Notes: generated from the sequence alone by a model not told the origin. DNA of 64,000 bases from Hyphomicrobiales bacterium (GCA_900473185.1 UCKU01000034.1:62001-126000), one strand, 5' to 3'. Counted from the first letter of the stretch, positions 50,733 through 60,173 are shown. A program made the numbers and translations.

Positions 50733-52478
50733 TCATCGGCTGACGGGGCGGGCGCTTTTTCCCGGCTCGATATCCGGCCTGCCGGCTGTCAACGTCTGGC
50801 CGTGAAACGCCTTGAGCAGTGAAACGACGTCATTGATCTCATGCTCGACACGCGGAGTATCCCAGCCGAGCGCTTTCGCGGCGATGCCTGCAATATCCGT
50901 CAAGCCTTCGTAGGTCAGCTGACCCTCGATCGCGATCGTCGTGCGCCGCAACACGATATCCGAGAGGTGGACCACAAGTTCATTGCGCGCGATCCAGTCG
51001 ATCTCCCGAAAGCTGTAATGTGCGGCTCCCGACAGGCGCCGCTCGTCGGAATGATCGGAGGAGAATATCGCCACCGCCTCGGCGGTCGTGCCGTAGCGGT
51101 TCAGAAGCTGTTCTGCGCGCGCAGCCGTCATGCCTGCAGCCTTCGCGATCCTGTCGACGAAGACCCGTCTCGCCTGCGCGTCGGCCGGAAATGCCTTTCC
51201 GCCGCCGATCGCAAGGTAACGGGTCGACTGCTTGCGCGAACGCTCGAGCCGGGAAAGAACGGCGTCGGCAACCTCCTCGGCAAAACCGCGAAACGTCGTC
51301 CACTTGCCGCCGACCAGCGACATGATGGCAAAAGGCCGCTTGCCATCCGCTTCGATGACCGGCGCTGAATGGTCGCGGCTGATCAGGCCGGGCGCTGTGC
51401 CGTCGGAGGCGGGAAGCGGCCGGATACCGCTATAGGTATAGACGATCTGGTCGCGATCGAAGCGCAATGTCGGCAGCAGCGATCTGAGGCTCTGCAGGAA
51501 GTAATCGATCTCGGGTTCTTCGCAGCGCACGGCGTCGGGGTCCCGGCTCGGGATATCCGTCGAGCCGACGAGCGCAAGCCCGAGATAGCCGTAGACCAGG
51601 CAGATACGGCCGTCATCGGCTTCGAAATAGATCATGTGGCCGTTCAGGCTGCGCACCAGTTCGGGATGATCGATCAGGATATGCGAACCCTTCGTGCCGC
51701 CGATCAGGTGCGAGGGCGCGCCGAGCGCTTCGTTGACATGATCGATCCACGGGCCTGCTGCGTTCACGACGAGCCTCGGACGCACCGAGAATTCGCCGCC
51801 ATCCTCCCGTTGAAAGCTCAGGCGGCCTTCCGAGCAGGCGGTCAGCGTGACGAAATTTGCCGCGGCACAATGCGGGTTCGCCTCCAGCCCATCCTTGACG
51901 AGTTCATAGACGAGGCGTTCCGGCCTGCTGATTTTTGCATCGTAGTAGATGCCCCCGGCGACAATCGCCGGCGTCACATGCGGCATTTCCCGCCTGGCCC
52001 TCTTCTTCAGGATCAGCCGATGCCGCGGCATCACGCGGTCGCGTGAACCGAAGAAGTCGTAAAGGGAAAGACCGATCTTGATGAGAACGGCGCCGCGGCT
52101 GCGGGGCGCCGTCTTGGAGCCGAACAATGTCTGCAGTGCCGCCCAGATGCCGCGTGTCCAGGAAAAGACCGGAATGAATGTCGGAAGTGGCTCGACGCAA
52201 TGCGGCGCGTTTTTCAAAAGCAGATTGCGTTCCAGAGTCGATTGGGCAACCAGGCCGAATTCTCCAGTCTCCAAATACTTCAACCCACCGTGGATGAGGC
52301 GAGACGGTGCAGCACTTGTCCCGGAACCGAAGTCCGATTTGTCGACGATCATGCAGTTGAGGCCCTGCAGTGCAAGGTCGCGAAACAGGCCAGCGCCGTT
52401 GATGCCTGCTCCCAGGATCACAACATCGACATCGTGCTCTTGGGTATCCGGGCTGCGCTCAAGCGTGTCGGGGGTCAT
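50733..52478 (-). CDS. FAD-dependent glycerol-3-phosphate dehydrogenase-like polyol-phosphate dehydrogenase
   Basis: 581 residues. The FAD motif VVILGAGINGAGLFRDLALQG is at about 19-39, followed by GTSAAPSRLIHGGLKYLETGEF, a GlpD hallmark; NAAGPWIDHVNE, GTKGSHILIDHPEL and VGGKWTTFRGFAEEVADAVL. The C-terminal 100 residues (DERRLSGAAHYSFREIDWIARNELVVHLSDIVLRRTTIAI) are the GlpD cap. It should oxidise a polyol phosphate to a ketose phosphate and pass electrons to quinone. It follows an FGGY kinase by 12 bp, so the pair probably converts one polyol to its ketose phosphate. Confidence 0.88.
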   Translation of the reverse strand: MTPDTLERSPDTQEHDVDVVILGAGINGAGLFRDLALQGLNCMIVDKSDFGSGTSAAPSRLIHGGLKYLETGEFGLVAQSTLERNLLLKNAPHCVEPLPTFIPVFSWTRGIWAALQTLFGSKTAPRSRGAVLIKIGLSLYDFFGSRDRVMPRHRLILKKRARREMPHVTPAIVAGGIYYDAKISRPERLVYELVKDGLEANPHCAAANFVTLTACSEGRLSFQREDGGEFSVRPRLVVNAAGPWIDHVNEALGAPSHLIGGTKGSHILIDHPELVRSLNGHMIYFEADDGRICLVYGYLGLALVGSTDIPSRDPDAVRCEEPEIDYFLQSLRSLLPTLRFDRDQIVYTYSGIRPLPASDGTAPGLISRDHSAPVIEADGKRPFAIMSLVGGKWTTFRGFAEEVADAVLSRLERSRKQSTRYLAIGGGKAFPADAQARRVFVDRIAKAAGMTAARAEQLLNRYGTTAEAVAIFSSDHSDERRLSGAAHYSFREIDWIARNELVVHLSDIVLRRTTIAIEGQLTYEGLTDIAGIAAKALGWDTPRVEHEINDVVSLLKAFHGQTLTAGRPDIEPGKSARPVSR

Positions 52479-52490
52479 GGTGCTGTCGTC

Positions 52491-54032
52491 CTAAACTGCG
52501 GCCGCTGCCGCGCTGTCCTGCGCAAGGCCGGCGATCTTCGGCCAAAGCGGCGTCATTGTTTCTGCAATTTCGAGGAAGAGGCGGTAGCGCTTTTCGTAAT
52601 CGGCGCTGCGGGCAGCGTCCGGCTTGCAGGTCTTGCCCTGCCTGTCCTTTGTTGGAGCGCTTTGCGGGTCCGGGTAAAGACCAGCGCCTGCGCCAGCGCA
52701 AATGGCAGCCCCCCAAGCCGCCGCCTCATCGGTACCGGTCACCGTCACCGGCATTGCAAGCACATCGGCAAATAGCTGCGCGACTGCGGGATTGCGTGAC
52801 ACGCCGCCGGCAAGTCGCGCCTCCTTGACGGCAAAGCCGTCACGCAGGGCATCGACATGGATGCGATGGTTGAACGCGATGCCTTCCATGACGGCCCTCA
52901 GCATGTCGCCGCGGTCATGCCAGCCGCCGAGCCCGAAGAAGCTTGCGCTTGCCGATGCGCCGTAGGGAGAGCCGAAGAGATAGGGGTGGAAAAGCACCGA
53001 TGACGGGCGGTCAAAAGCTGCCGCGATCTCCGATGCCAGCAAAGCGTGAATGGACGCGCCCTTTGCCTCGCAGTCTGTCCATTCGCGGCCACATAGTTTT
53101 TCGATGAACCATTCGTAGTTCGCACTCGATGCAGGCGAAATCGACATGCTGTTCCAGACGCCTGGCGCAATTCCATTGCGGCAGAACCAGCGTCGATCGA
53201 CGCGCGGTTCGAAAGACAGCGTCTCATTGATCGAATAGGTGCCGGCGATGACGGCGACGATGCCGTCGGCATAACCACCCGCGCCGAGCGCCGAAGCGGT
53301 CACGTCATGCAATCCGGCAGCCACGGGCGTACCCTCCACGAGACCCGTCAACCGCGCTGCATCGGCCGTTATTCGTCCAACGATCTCGTCCGAGCGCGAG
53401 GCCGGCGGCAGAGCTCTGGCAAGCGCCTGCAAGCCGAACAGGCGCAGGGCATCCTCACTATAGTCTTGTGTTCTGACATCGGTGAAGGAGGTGCTTGCTT
53501 CAGTGCGATCGGTGCCGACGGTGCCGGTCAGGCAAAATCGCAGCCAGTCCTTGCAGCTCATGATGTGGCCGATACGTTTAAACCGTTCCGGCTCATGATC
53601 CCGGATCCAGGCCAGCAGCGCCGACGGGGCGGAGACATGGGGCACCTGACCTGTGAGCGCGATCGCCTCGTCGGCGACCTTGTTGTCAGTCCATTGATCG
53701 ACGATATCACCCGCCCGGCTGTCCAGGGATACGATACCATTGCCAAGCGGCTCCTGCGCCTGATCCAGCACATAAATGCCATCGCCATGCGCCGTTGCCG
53801 CCACGGCCTGGATATCGCTTGCCGGCCGGCCACTGAGGACGACCGCCTCGCGGATCGCCTCAGCCGTCGCGGTCCATAATTCGCGCATGTCCCGTTCTAC
53901 GAAACGCGGCCTCGGGATGAGCTGGCTAACGCGCCGCCGGGCAACGGCGATCGGCGTGCCGTCAATGTCGAAAATGACGGCCTTCGTGACAGTCAGGCCA
54001 CTATCAATCCCGAGCAGACTCGGCATGCGCAT
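52491..54032 (-). CDS. FGGY-family carbohydrate kinase (L-xylulokinase-like)
   Basis: 513 residues. FGGY layout: LLGIDSGLTVTKAVIFDIDG, RFVERDMRELW, VAATAHGDGIYVLDQ, MSCKDWLRFCLTG, and the C-terminal signature RLAGGVSRNPAVAQLFADVLAMPVTVTGTDEAAAWGAAICAG (carrying the GG...N...Q...D region). It resembles E. coli L-xylulokinase (LyxK) in overall pattern. It phosphorylates a sugar or polyol. It is 30 bp after the DeoR gene and 12 bp before the GlpD-like gene. The substrate is unknown. Confidence 0.9.
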   Translation of the reverse strand: MRMPSLLGIDSGLTVTKAVIFDIDGTPIAVARRRVSQLIPRPRFVERDMRELWTATAEAIREAVVLSGRPASDIQAVAATAHGDGIYVLDQAQEPLGNGIVSLDSRAGDIVDQWTDNKVADEAIALTGQVPHVSAPSALLAWIRDHEPERFKRIGHIMSCKDWLRFCLTGTVGTDRTEASTSFTDVRTQDYSEDALRLFGLQALARALPPASRSDEIVGRITADAARLTGLVEGTPVAAGLHDVTASALGAGGYADGIVAVIAGTYSINETLSFEPRVDRRWFCRNGIAPGVWNSMSISPASSANYEWFIEKLCGREWTDCEAKGASIHALLASEIAAAFDRPSSVLFHPYLFGSPYGASASASFFGLGGWHDRGDMLRAVMEGIAFNHRIHVDALRDGFAVKEARLAGGVSRNPAVAQLFADVLAMPVTVTGTDEAAAWGAAICAGAGAGLYPDPQSAPTKDRQGKTCKPDAARSADYEKRYRLFLEIAETMTPLWPKIAGLAQDSAAAAAV

Positions 54033-54062
54033 CCACCTTTCTATCGCGACCGAACGGGCCGC

Positions 54063-54905
54063 TCACATGCGCCCGTTGCCGGTCCTGGCAACGACAACGT
54101 TGATATCCCTGGAGCGCATCCGGTCGATGTGCACGGGCAGGGTCTTGTCGTCGACGATGACGACGTCGAATTCATCGAGCGCCGCGAAGCTGTGAAGCGC
54201 GCGCCGTTCGAACTTGGTGTGGTCGGCAAGCAGGATGCGTTTGACGGAACAGTCGAACATGGCGCGCTTCGTATCGACGGTCTCGGGCGACTGATGCAGC
54301 ACGATGCCGTCGTTAATGGCCGACATGGAAATAAATGCGATATCCGCCCGCAATCCCCTGATCTCGTTGATCGTCATGCGTCCCATGAAAGCATTGCACC
54401 AGTTGTAATACTGGCCGCCGAGCGCCAGCAGGGTGACGTCGTGCATGCCGGTCAACGCGTTCATCAGCGTCAGCGAATTGGTGATGGCAGTGATCGGCAC
54501 CTTCGAAGAGAGATGCGATGCCATCTGCAGGACAGTCGTGGAATCGTCGAAAAAGATGGCCTGTCCAGGTTCGACGAACTGCATGGCAGCCTCGGCGATC
54601 ACCTTCTTTTCCGCCGACTGCCGGCTCGAGCGATAGACATCGCTGGATTCGATGAGGTTGGTGGCAGCCGCCGTAACGATGCCGCGTGTCTTCCGGAAGA
54701 TCCCGCGGCTCACGAGCTCATCCACATCGCGATGCGCCGTCATCAGGCTGATGCCGAAACGATCGGTCAGATCCTCGATCCGCATCGAACCCTCGCTCAT
54801 GACGGCCTCCGCGATCATCCGCCGGCGCGCTACCTGGCGTGTCTGGCGGCTATCGCTGGTCAGCTGGTCCAACAGCTCATCGCCCTGATTGGTCTTCTGT
54901 GTCAC
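54063..54905 (-). CDS. DeoR-family transcriptional regulator
   Basis: 280 residues. Helix-turn-helix of the DeoR type near residues 30-60 (RRRMIAEAVMSEGSMRIEDLTDRFGISLMTAHRDVDELVSRGIFRKTRG). The sugar-phosphate-sensing domain shows IFFDDSTTVLQMASHL, TAITNSLTLMNAL and IAFISMSAINDGIVLHQ. It lies between the binding-protein gene and the kinase gene of the polyol operon, so it is a likely repressor sensing a polyol-derived phosphate. Candidate sites are the repeated motifs in the 59367-60173 region. Confidence 0.9.
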   Translation of the reverse strand: MTQKTNQGDELLDQLTSDSRQTRQVARRRMIAEAVMSEGSMRIEDLTDRFGISLMTAHRDVDELVSRGIFRKTRGIVTAAATNLIESSDVYRSSRQSAEKKVIAEAAMQFVEPGQAIFFDDSTTVLQMASHLSSKVPITAITNSLTLMNALTGMHDVTLLALGGQYYNWCNAFMGRMTINEIRGLRADIAFISMSAINDGIVLHQSPETVDTKRAMFDCSVKRILLADHTKFERRALHSFAALDEFDVVIVDDKTLPVHIDRMRSRDINVVVARTGNGRM

Positions 54906-55007
54906 GGGTCACCCTTGTCGCTGAATTCCATATCCCAGCTTCGTATAGTGATTGCCATGCCAAGGCAAAGAAGGCGAAAGCGGCTTGATGCGGTCGAAAA
55001 GGTCAAG

Positions 55008-55031
55008 GAGGGCGCCCGGTCGAGCGCCCTC
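55008..55031 (-). terminator. Hairpin after the polyol binding-protein gene
   Basis: GAGGGCGC and GCGCCCTC with an 8-nt loop, starting 8 bp after the binding-protein stop, followed on the minus strand by CTTGACCTTTTC. The T-run is poor, so it may only partly terminate before the DeoR gene, or protect the transcript end. Confidence 0.55.
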
Positions 55032-55038
55032 TTTCTCA

Positions 55039-55986
55039 TTAATGTGACAGAACGAACGGGCCGGTATACTTGTCGATATTGTCCTTGGTGATCAGGAGGC
55101 AATCAAACAGCTGCTTTTCGCTCTTGGCGCCGGTGCTGCCCGTCTTGATGACGTTATCAGCCTGCTTGACGGCTTCCTCGGAGAAGACGGCGACGGGCTG
55201 CAGGACGGTATATTGCAGTTCGCCCGCCTTGATCGCGGCGACCGCATCCGGCGAGCCGTCGAAGCCGCCGACCTTGATGTTGGCGAGCTTGCCGGCTTCC
55301 TTCAGTGCCGCGATGGCGCCGAGCGCCATTTCGTCATTGCCGGAGATTACGCCGATAATGTCGGGATTGGCCTGCAGCATGGACTGCATCTTGTTGTGAC
55401 CCTGGGTGCGGTCCCAGTTGGCAACTTCCTTGGCGACCTTCTGGAGGTCGGGGTACTGGGTCAGAACGGTCTCATAGCCGTTCGAGCGCGTGGCGGCATT
55501 GTTGTCCGACGGGGCACCGAGGAGCTCGGCATACTTGCCCTTGTCACCGACCGCTTCGACCCACTGCTGCGCACCGATTGCGGCACCCTGGGCGTTGTTC
55601 GAAACGAGCTGAGCCTTGGCGAGGCCTTCCTGGTTGATCTCGGCATTGACGAGGATGACCGGGATACCTGCGGCAACTGCCTTCTTGACCGCGCCGATGG
55701 AACCGTCGGCATTTGCCGGGTCAAGAATGATCGCGACCGACTTGTTGGTGATGGCGGTATCGATCATGTTGCTTTCGGTGTTGGTGTCGCCCTTATGCGC
55801 ACTGACCGAGGCGGTGTAGCCGAGCTTTTCGGCTGTCGCCTTGGCGACGTTGCCCTCTGTCAGCCAGTAGGGGTTGGACGGATCATTGACGATGATCGTC
55901 ATCTGGCCTGCCGCCCAGGCGGAGCTGACGAGGATCGGGGCAACAGCCGCGGCTGCCAGAAGAATGCGCATGCCTTTCTTAAACAT
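55039..55986 (-). CDS. Periplasmic sugar/polyol-binding protein (ribose-type), probable EryG
   Basis: 315 residues with a signal peptide (MFKKGMRILLAAAAVAPILV, cleaved after SSAWA). RbsB-like fold: TIIVNDPSNPYWLTEGNVAKATAEKLGYTASVSAHKGD, AIILDPANADGSIGAVKKAVAAGIPVILVNAEIN, and SGNDEMALGAIAALKEAG. It is the last gene of the DUF2291-ATPase-permease-binding protein unit. With the divergent ery-type genes an erythritol (or related polyol) ligand is probable. Confidence 0.9.
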   Translation of the reverse strand: MFKKGMRILLAAAAVAPILVSSAWAAGQMTIIVNDPSNPYWLTEGNVAKATAEKLGYTASVSAHKGDTNTESNMIDTAITNKSVAIILDPANADGSIGAVKKAVAAGIPVILVNAEINQEGLAKAQLVSNNAQGAAIGAQQWVEAVGDKGKYAELLGAPSDNNAATRSNGYETVLTQYPDLQKVAKEVANWDRTQGHNKMQSMLQANPDIIGVISGNDEMALGAIAALKEAGKLANIKVGGFDGSPDAVAAIKAGELQYTVLQPVAVFSEEAVKQADNVIKTGSTGAKSEKQLFDCLLITKDNIDKYTGPFVLSH

Positions 55987-56095
55987 AGTCTCTCTCCCAT
56001 TTGTGAGTTCAGGTGCTGCCGGAAACCGGCGGTGCTTTCCGCGATCGGCCTTTTGGAACTCCAGTTGCCGTCGTGGATAAGTTCTGCTGCTGACG

Positions 56096-57148
56096 TCAGG
56101 ACGATTTTGCCCGGCGCCCGTATTGGATGCTGTTCATGAGGACCGCGAGGACGATGACCGCGCCGGTGAAGACGGTCTGCCAGTAGGCCGAGACGCCGAT
56201 GATGACGAGGCCGTCTGACAGGAAGCCAATCACAAAGGCGCCGAGCATCGTGCCGCGCACCGTGCCGCGCCCGCCGGTCAGCGCCGCGCCGCCGATGACG
56301 ACCGCCGCAATCGCCGTCAATTCGTAGGTCGTGCCCGCCGTCGGACCGGCGGAGGTCAGCTGCGACGACAGGACCAGACCGGCAATCGCTGCGCAGACGC
56401 CCGAGAGGACATAGACGATGATCTTGACGCGCTTGACTGGCACGCCCGAGAGATCGGCCGCACGCTCGTTGCCGCCGGAGGCGTAGAGCCAGCGGCCAAA
56501 GGCGGTGCGGCTGAGGACGATGCCGCAGATGATCGCGAGCACGGCGAGCACGATGACGCCGATCGGAATGCCCGCAAGGCGGTTGAAGCCGAGCCAGTCG
56601 AAGCCGGTATTGCCGAGTTCCGGGCGGCCGCCGAGATTGTTGTAGGTCAGGCCATTGGTCATCAGGAGCGCGATGCCACGGGCGACATAAAGCACGCCAA
56701 GCGAGGCGACGAAAGCCGGAACCTTCAAATAGGCAACCAGCACGCCGTTGACCGCACCGACGACGGCGCCGAGAGCGCAGGTGATGACCACCACGGCCCA
56801 GACGGGTGGATAAAGGATGACGCCGAACGAACTCAGCGTGACGCCCTGCATGAGGAAGCCGGCAATGCAGCCGGCAAGCCCGAGCGTCGAGCCGACGGAC
56901 AGGTCGATGCCGCCATTCAGGATGACAAGCAGCATGCCGATCGCCAGGATGCCGAAGATGGCGACATGCGAGGCCATGGTGAGGAAGTTACTCAGGCTGA
57001 AGTAATAGGGCGACAGGAACGAGAAGACCGCGATGATGACGATCAGCGCGAAGAAGGCGCGGCCTTCCAGGATCAGCCGCACGAGGTTGGTGTTGCGCTT
57101 CTGCCCGTTGGAAACTGTTTTCTTTTCGGTGATATCAGTGACTGACAT
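56096..57148 (-). CDS. Ribose-type ABC transporter permease, probable EryF
   Basis: 350 residues, RbsC-like with about nine to ten hydrophobic segments. Key stretch LVILNGGIDLSVGSTLGLAGCIAGFLM (the GGIDLSVGS signature of the family), GNERAADLSGVPVKRVKIIVYVLSGVCAAIAGL and IGGAALTGGRGTVRGTMLGAFVIG. It lies 23 bp after the ATPase. Confidence 0.92.
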   Translation of the reverse strand: MSVTDITEKKTVSNGQKRNTNLVRLILEGRAFFALIVIIAVFSFLSPYYFSLSNFLTMASHVAIFGILAIGMLLVILNGGIDLSVGSTLGLAGCIAGFLMQGVTLSSFGVILYPPVWAVVVITCALGAVVGAVNGVLVAYLKVPAFVASLGVLYVARGIALLMTNGLTYNNLGGRPELGNTGFDWLGFNRLAGIPIGVIVLAVLAIICGIVLSRTAFGRWLYASGGNERAADLSGVPVKRVKIIVYVLSGVCAAIAGLVLSSQLTSAGPTAGTTYELTAIAAVVIGGAALTGGRGTVRGTMLGAFVIGFLSDGLVIIGVSAYWQTVFTGAVIVLAVLMNSIQYGRRAKSS

Positions 57149-57171
57149 AATCAGTGCTCCATAATTCCGGG

Positions 57172-58713
57172 CTAGTGCGCAACCACGGCTTCGCCTGAGG
57201 CGGCCATGATCTTTTCCTTGGTGACGTCAGCACCGAATTCAGCCGAGATCCGGCCGCGATGCATGACGATGATGCGGTGCGCGATGCTCAGGCATTCGTT
57301 GACCTCGGAAGTCGAGTAGAGGACGGCGAGACCCTGCCGGGCACGTTCGGCCAGCAGCTTGAAGACCTCAGCCTTGGCGCCGATGTCGATGCCGCGGCTC
57401 GGCTCATCGAGAAGAATGACCTTCGGGTCGGTCGCCAGCATCTTGCCGATAACCACCTTCTGCTGGTTGCCGCCAGACAGCGAGCCGATGGCGGCCTCTC
57501 CTCCATCGGTCTTGACGCGGACTTTGCGAATGGAGGCATCGACAAGCTCGCGCTCGCGACGGCCGGATGTGAACAGCCCCCTGGTAAAGGCGCCGATGCT
57601 GGCAAGCGACAGATTGGAACCGACCGTCATCGTTTGGACGAGGCCGTCGCGCTGGCGATCCTCGGGCACCAGCACGAGGCCGCTTGCGATGCGGCTGGCG
57701 ATGCTCAAATGCCCGACATCCTGGCCTTCGAGCCGAATGGTACCGCCACTGGCGCGCAACCGTCCGGCCACGCATTCCAGAAGCTCGGTGCGGCCGGCGC
57801 CCATCAGGCCGTAGATGCAGACGACCTCTCCGGCGCGCACGTCCAGCGACAGGCGGTCGACGGAATTGAAGGCCGATCCGGAGGGGCCGGGAACGGTGAG
57901 ATTGTCAATCGAAAGCGCAGGCTTACCGAACTCATAGCCTTCGGGCGGGTTGCCGAGATCGAAGTTGTCGCCCACCATGTTTCGCACGATCCATTCAAGA
58001 TCGATGTCCTTGCGTTGCGCATAGGCGGTCATGGTGCCATCGCGCAAGACTACGGCGTGGTTAGTGATCTGTAGCGCTTCCTCGAGATGATGCGAGATAT
58101 AGACGATCGACACGCCGCGATCGGTCAGATCGTGAATGACTTTGAAAAGCACCTCCACTTCCGTGGCGCTGAGCGCCGAGGTCGGCTCATCCATGATCAG
58201 GATACGCGAATTGACGGACAGCGCCCGGGCAATTTCGACAATCTGTTGCTGGCCGAGACGCAGATCTTCCACCTTGGTCAGTGGATCGATCTCCTCTTCC
58301 AGCTCTTCCATCAGGATGCGCGTCTGGCGCTCTTCTTCCGCGAAATCGACCACGCCGCCCTTGATAATCTCGCGGCCCATGAAGATGTTGTCGCGCACGC
58401 TGAGATTGGGCGCGAGGCTGAGCTCCTGGTGAATGATCGAGATGCCGCATTCGCGGGCATGGGTCGAAGAGCTGAAGCTGATCGGCGCGCCGTCGAGAAT
58501 GATTTCGCCCGACGTTGGCTGGACAACTCCCGAAAGGATCTTCATCAGCGTCGATTTGCCCGCCCCATTCTCGCCGAACAGCGTGGTGATCTGGCCGCGA
58601 TGGATATCGAAATTGACACCCTTGAGCGCATGCACGCTGCCATAGGATTTGGCGATATTGCGGGCCGCCAGGACGACCTCGCCGACGACGTCGGATGTGG
58701 ATGGCTCGCTCAT
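57172..58713 (-). CDS. Ribose-type ABC transporter ATPase with two ABC domains, probable EryE
   Basis: 513 residues with two ATPase halves, as in RbsA. First Walker A GENGAGKST, signature RLGQQQIVEIARALS, Walker B RILIMDEPTSAL. Second half: CIYGLMGAGRTELLECVAGRL (degenerate Walker A, usual for the second site), SGGNQQKVVIGKMLATDPKVILLDEPSRGIDIGAKAEV. It overlaps the DUF2291 gene by 4 bp. Confidence 0.93.
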   Translation of the reverse strand: MSEPSTSDVVGEVVLAARNIAKSYGSVHALKGVNFDIHRGQITTLFGENGAGKSTLMKILSGVVQPTSGEIILDGAPISFSSSTHARECGISIIHQELSLAPNLSVRDNIFMGREIIKGGVVDFAEEERQTRILMEELEEEIDPLTKVEDLRLGQQQIVEIARALSVNSRILIMDEPTSALSATEVEVLFKVIHDLTDRGVSIVYISHHLEEALQITNHAVVLRDGTMTAYAQRKDIDLEWIVRNMVGDNFDLGNPPEGYEFGKPALSIDNLTVPGPSGSAFNSVDRLSLDVRAGEVVCIYGLMGAGRTELLECVAGRLRASGGTIRLEGQDVGHLSIASRIASGLVLVPEDRQRDGLVQTMTVGSNLSLASIGAFTRGLFTSGRRERELVDASIRKVRVKTDGGEAAIGSLSGGNQQKVVIGKMLATDPKVILLDEPSRGIDIGAKAEVFKLLAERARQGLAVLYSTSEVNECLSIAHRIIVMHRGRISAEFGADVTKEKIMAASGEAVVAH

Positions 58714-59366
58714 TTAACGTCGACCTTAACAGGAGTTACGAGCCAGTTTTTCGGGTTGATGAGTTTGAAGACGCCGACGACGGTTGCTGTTTTGCCGTCG
58801 AGCTGGTCCGGATCGAGGCCGGCGAAGACCGCCTTCTTCATCTCGTTGTTGATGGCCGAGCCGGCATCCTGATACTGGATCTGATTGGTGAACTGACCGA
58901 ATTCAATCGTGCCTGTGGCGTCGCGGAGGTCCGTGCCATTGACCGCAGGGCCGGTCTGGACACGGACCACCGTCTCGGGGGGAAGGCCGTCGATCTTCAT
59001 CTCGTTTGTATTGGATTTGCGCGTGCCGAAAGTGCCGCTCAGCGTCACCGGGATGACCGGGCCGGTGCTCGTGGCAACGCCGTATTTATCGCCGGCCGCC
59101 TTTTTGTCCGCAGTAATCGCCGCTGCCAGTTCAGAAGCGGCCACAGCCCTCTTTTCGACATCCGCCTGGATCTTCGGAAACTGCTCCGCGCCAAAGGTTT
59201 CCGGAGAAAAGGCCTGTTGCCGCACATCGCTCGCCGAGCCGATCTGGACGATTTTGGTATCGAGCGCAATGGCGCCGATGACCACGATTGCCGCAATGGC
59301 ACTGACGATGATCTTCAAATTGCCTTTGCCTGGCGCGGATGCTGCGTGAGCGGGCTGAGTATTCAT
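58710..59366 (-). CDS. DUF2291 family membrane-anchored periplasmic protein
   Basis: 218 residues. One N-terminal transmembrane segment (IIVSAIAAIVVIGAIALDT, about residues 19-38), the rest periplasmic and beta-rich: GPVIPVTLSGTFGTRKSNTNEMKIDGLPPETVVRVQTGPAVNGTDLRDATGTIEFGQF. Proteins of this kind are found at ribose-type polyol ABC loci, where their role is unknown. It is first in the minus-strand operon. A missing DUF function in a well-studied locus makes it worth testing as an importer accessory subunit. Confidence 0.8.
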   Translation of the reverse strand: MNTQPAHAASAPGKGNLKIIVSAIAAIVVIGAIALDTKIVQIGSASDVRQQAFSPETFGAEQFPKIQADVEKRAVAASELAAAITADKKAAGDKYGVATSTGPVIPVTLSGTFGTRKSNTNEMKIDGLPPETVVRVQTGPAVNGTDLRDATGTIEFGQFTNQIQYQDAGSAINNEMKKAVFAGLDPDQLDGKTATVVGVFKLINPKNWLVTPVKVDVK

Positions 59367-60113
59367 TGCTGGCGACCTTTGCGGCTGGTCGGATTATGTC
59401 GGAGGAGGATGAACCTGGCGAAAGCCTTGCGGCTGCTTCATCGAAGGCGGGACGCCTCGAAAGCCGCATTGGGGTGCGGAAACCTGCCAAGCCTAGCGGC
59501 GTGATGATGAGCGAGAAAAATGCGCATCCGAACCTCCTCCATGTCGGGCCGGCGCTTGTCTCCTCCAACCGCCTGGACCGCAATTCCTCTCAGCAGCGAT
59601 GCCTGCGTGATAGGTAAATGGTGTTTATGCCAAAAATCATGTTATCAAATTATCCGTCTGTCAACAGGCGTTTTGTGAATTGGTGCTGACAACATAACAT
59701 TTGAAGTGTGCATGGTGCGGCGAGAAGGCGTCTGATCTTAAGCGTGCACCCCGACCGAAAAGGTGCTTCCTCACTGCGAAGCACGAATAAATATCATTGA
59801 TTTTAAATGATAAAATAGCCACGTGCATGCACTCGCGGCGCATGGACATCGCCGCAAATGGCTGAGGCTGTTACTAGCGCCTATCGCGTCCACTTGTTCC
59901 ATTTTATCTGAAAAAAATTTCATTGCGAGAAAAATCTTACTGGAACAATGATATCTTTGTGTTATCTTTTTGATGAGGCTTATGGGAGGTTTCGAAAAGG
60001 ATCGGATCTCAAGATCTCGGAGCGTGATCTGCGCGCCAGCTGACTTGCCCGTGAATTCGAAGTGTGGTCGCCTGCGCCCTTTGCTGGCTTTGGTGGCCGG
60101 GAGGATATGAGAC
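59367..60113. promoter_or_regulatory. Divergent regulatory region of the two polyol operons
   Basis: About 750 bp without a convincing gene and AT-rich compared with its neighbours. It holds three TGTTAT-type elements: ATGTTATCAAAT (59639-59650), GACAACATAACAT (59688-59700) and TTTGTGTTATCTTTT (59956-59970). An ATCATT-N7-AATGAT repeat lies at 59793-59811. These are reasonable operator candidates for the DeoR-type regulator. The longer open frames here have no ribosome site and are not called. Confidence 0.45.
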
Positions 60114-60167
60114 ATGAAATCGACGCGCGTTTTTCCCCTCGTGACGCTCGACGTGATTGCCGGATAA
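60114..60167 (+). CDS. Possible 17-residue leader peptide before the eryA-like kinase
   Basis: ATG to TAA, MKSTRVFPLVTLDVIAG. A strong GGGAGGAT site lies 7-14 nt before its ATG, stronger than the site before the kinase. It is in the kinase's reading frame but closed by a stop seven bases before the kinase ATG. It may act by translational coupling or be a remnant of an older kinase start. No homology can be judged at this length. Confidence 0.3.
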   Translation: MKSTRVFPLVTLDVIAG

Positions 60168-60173
60168 TCCGCG

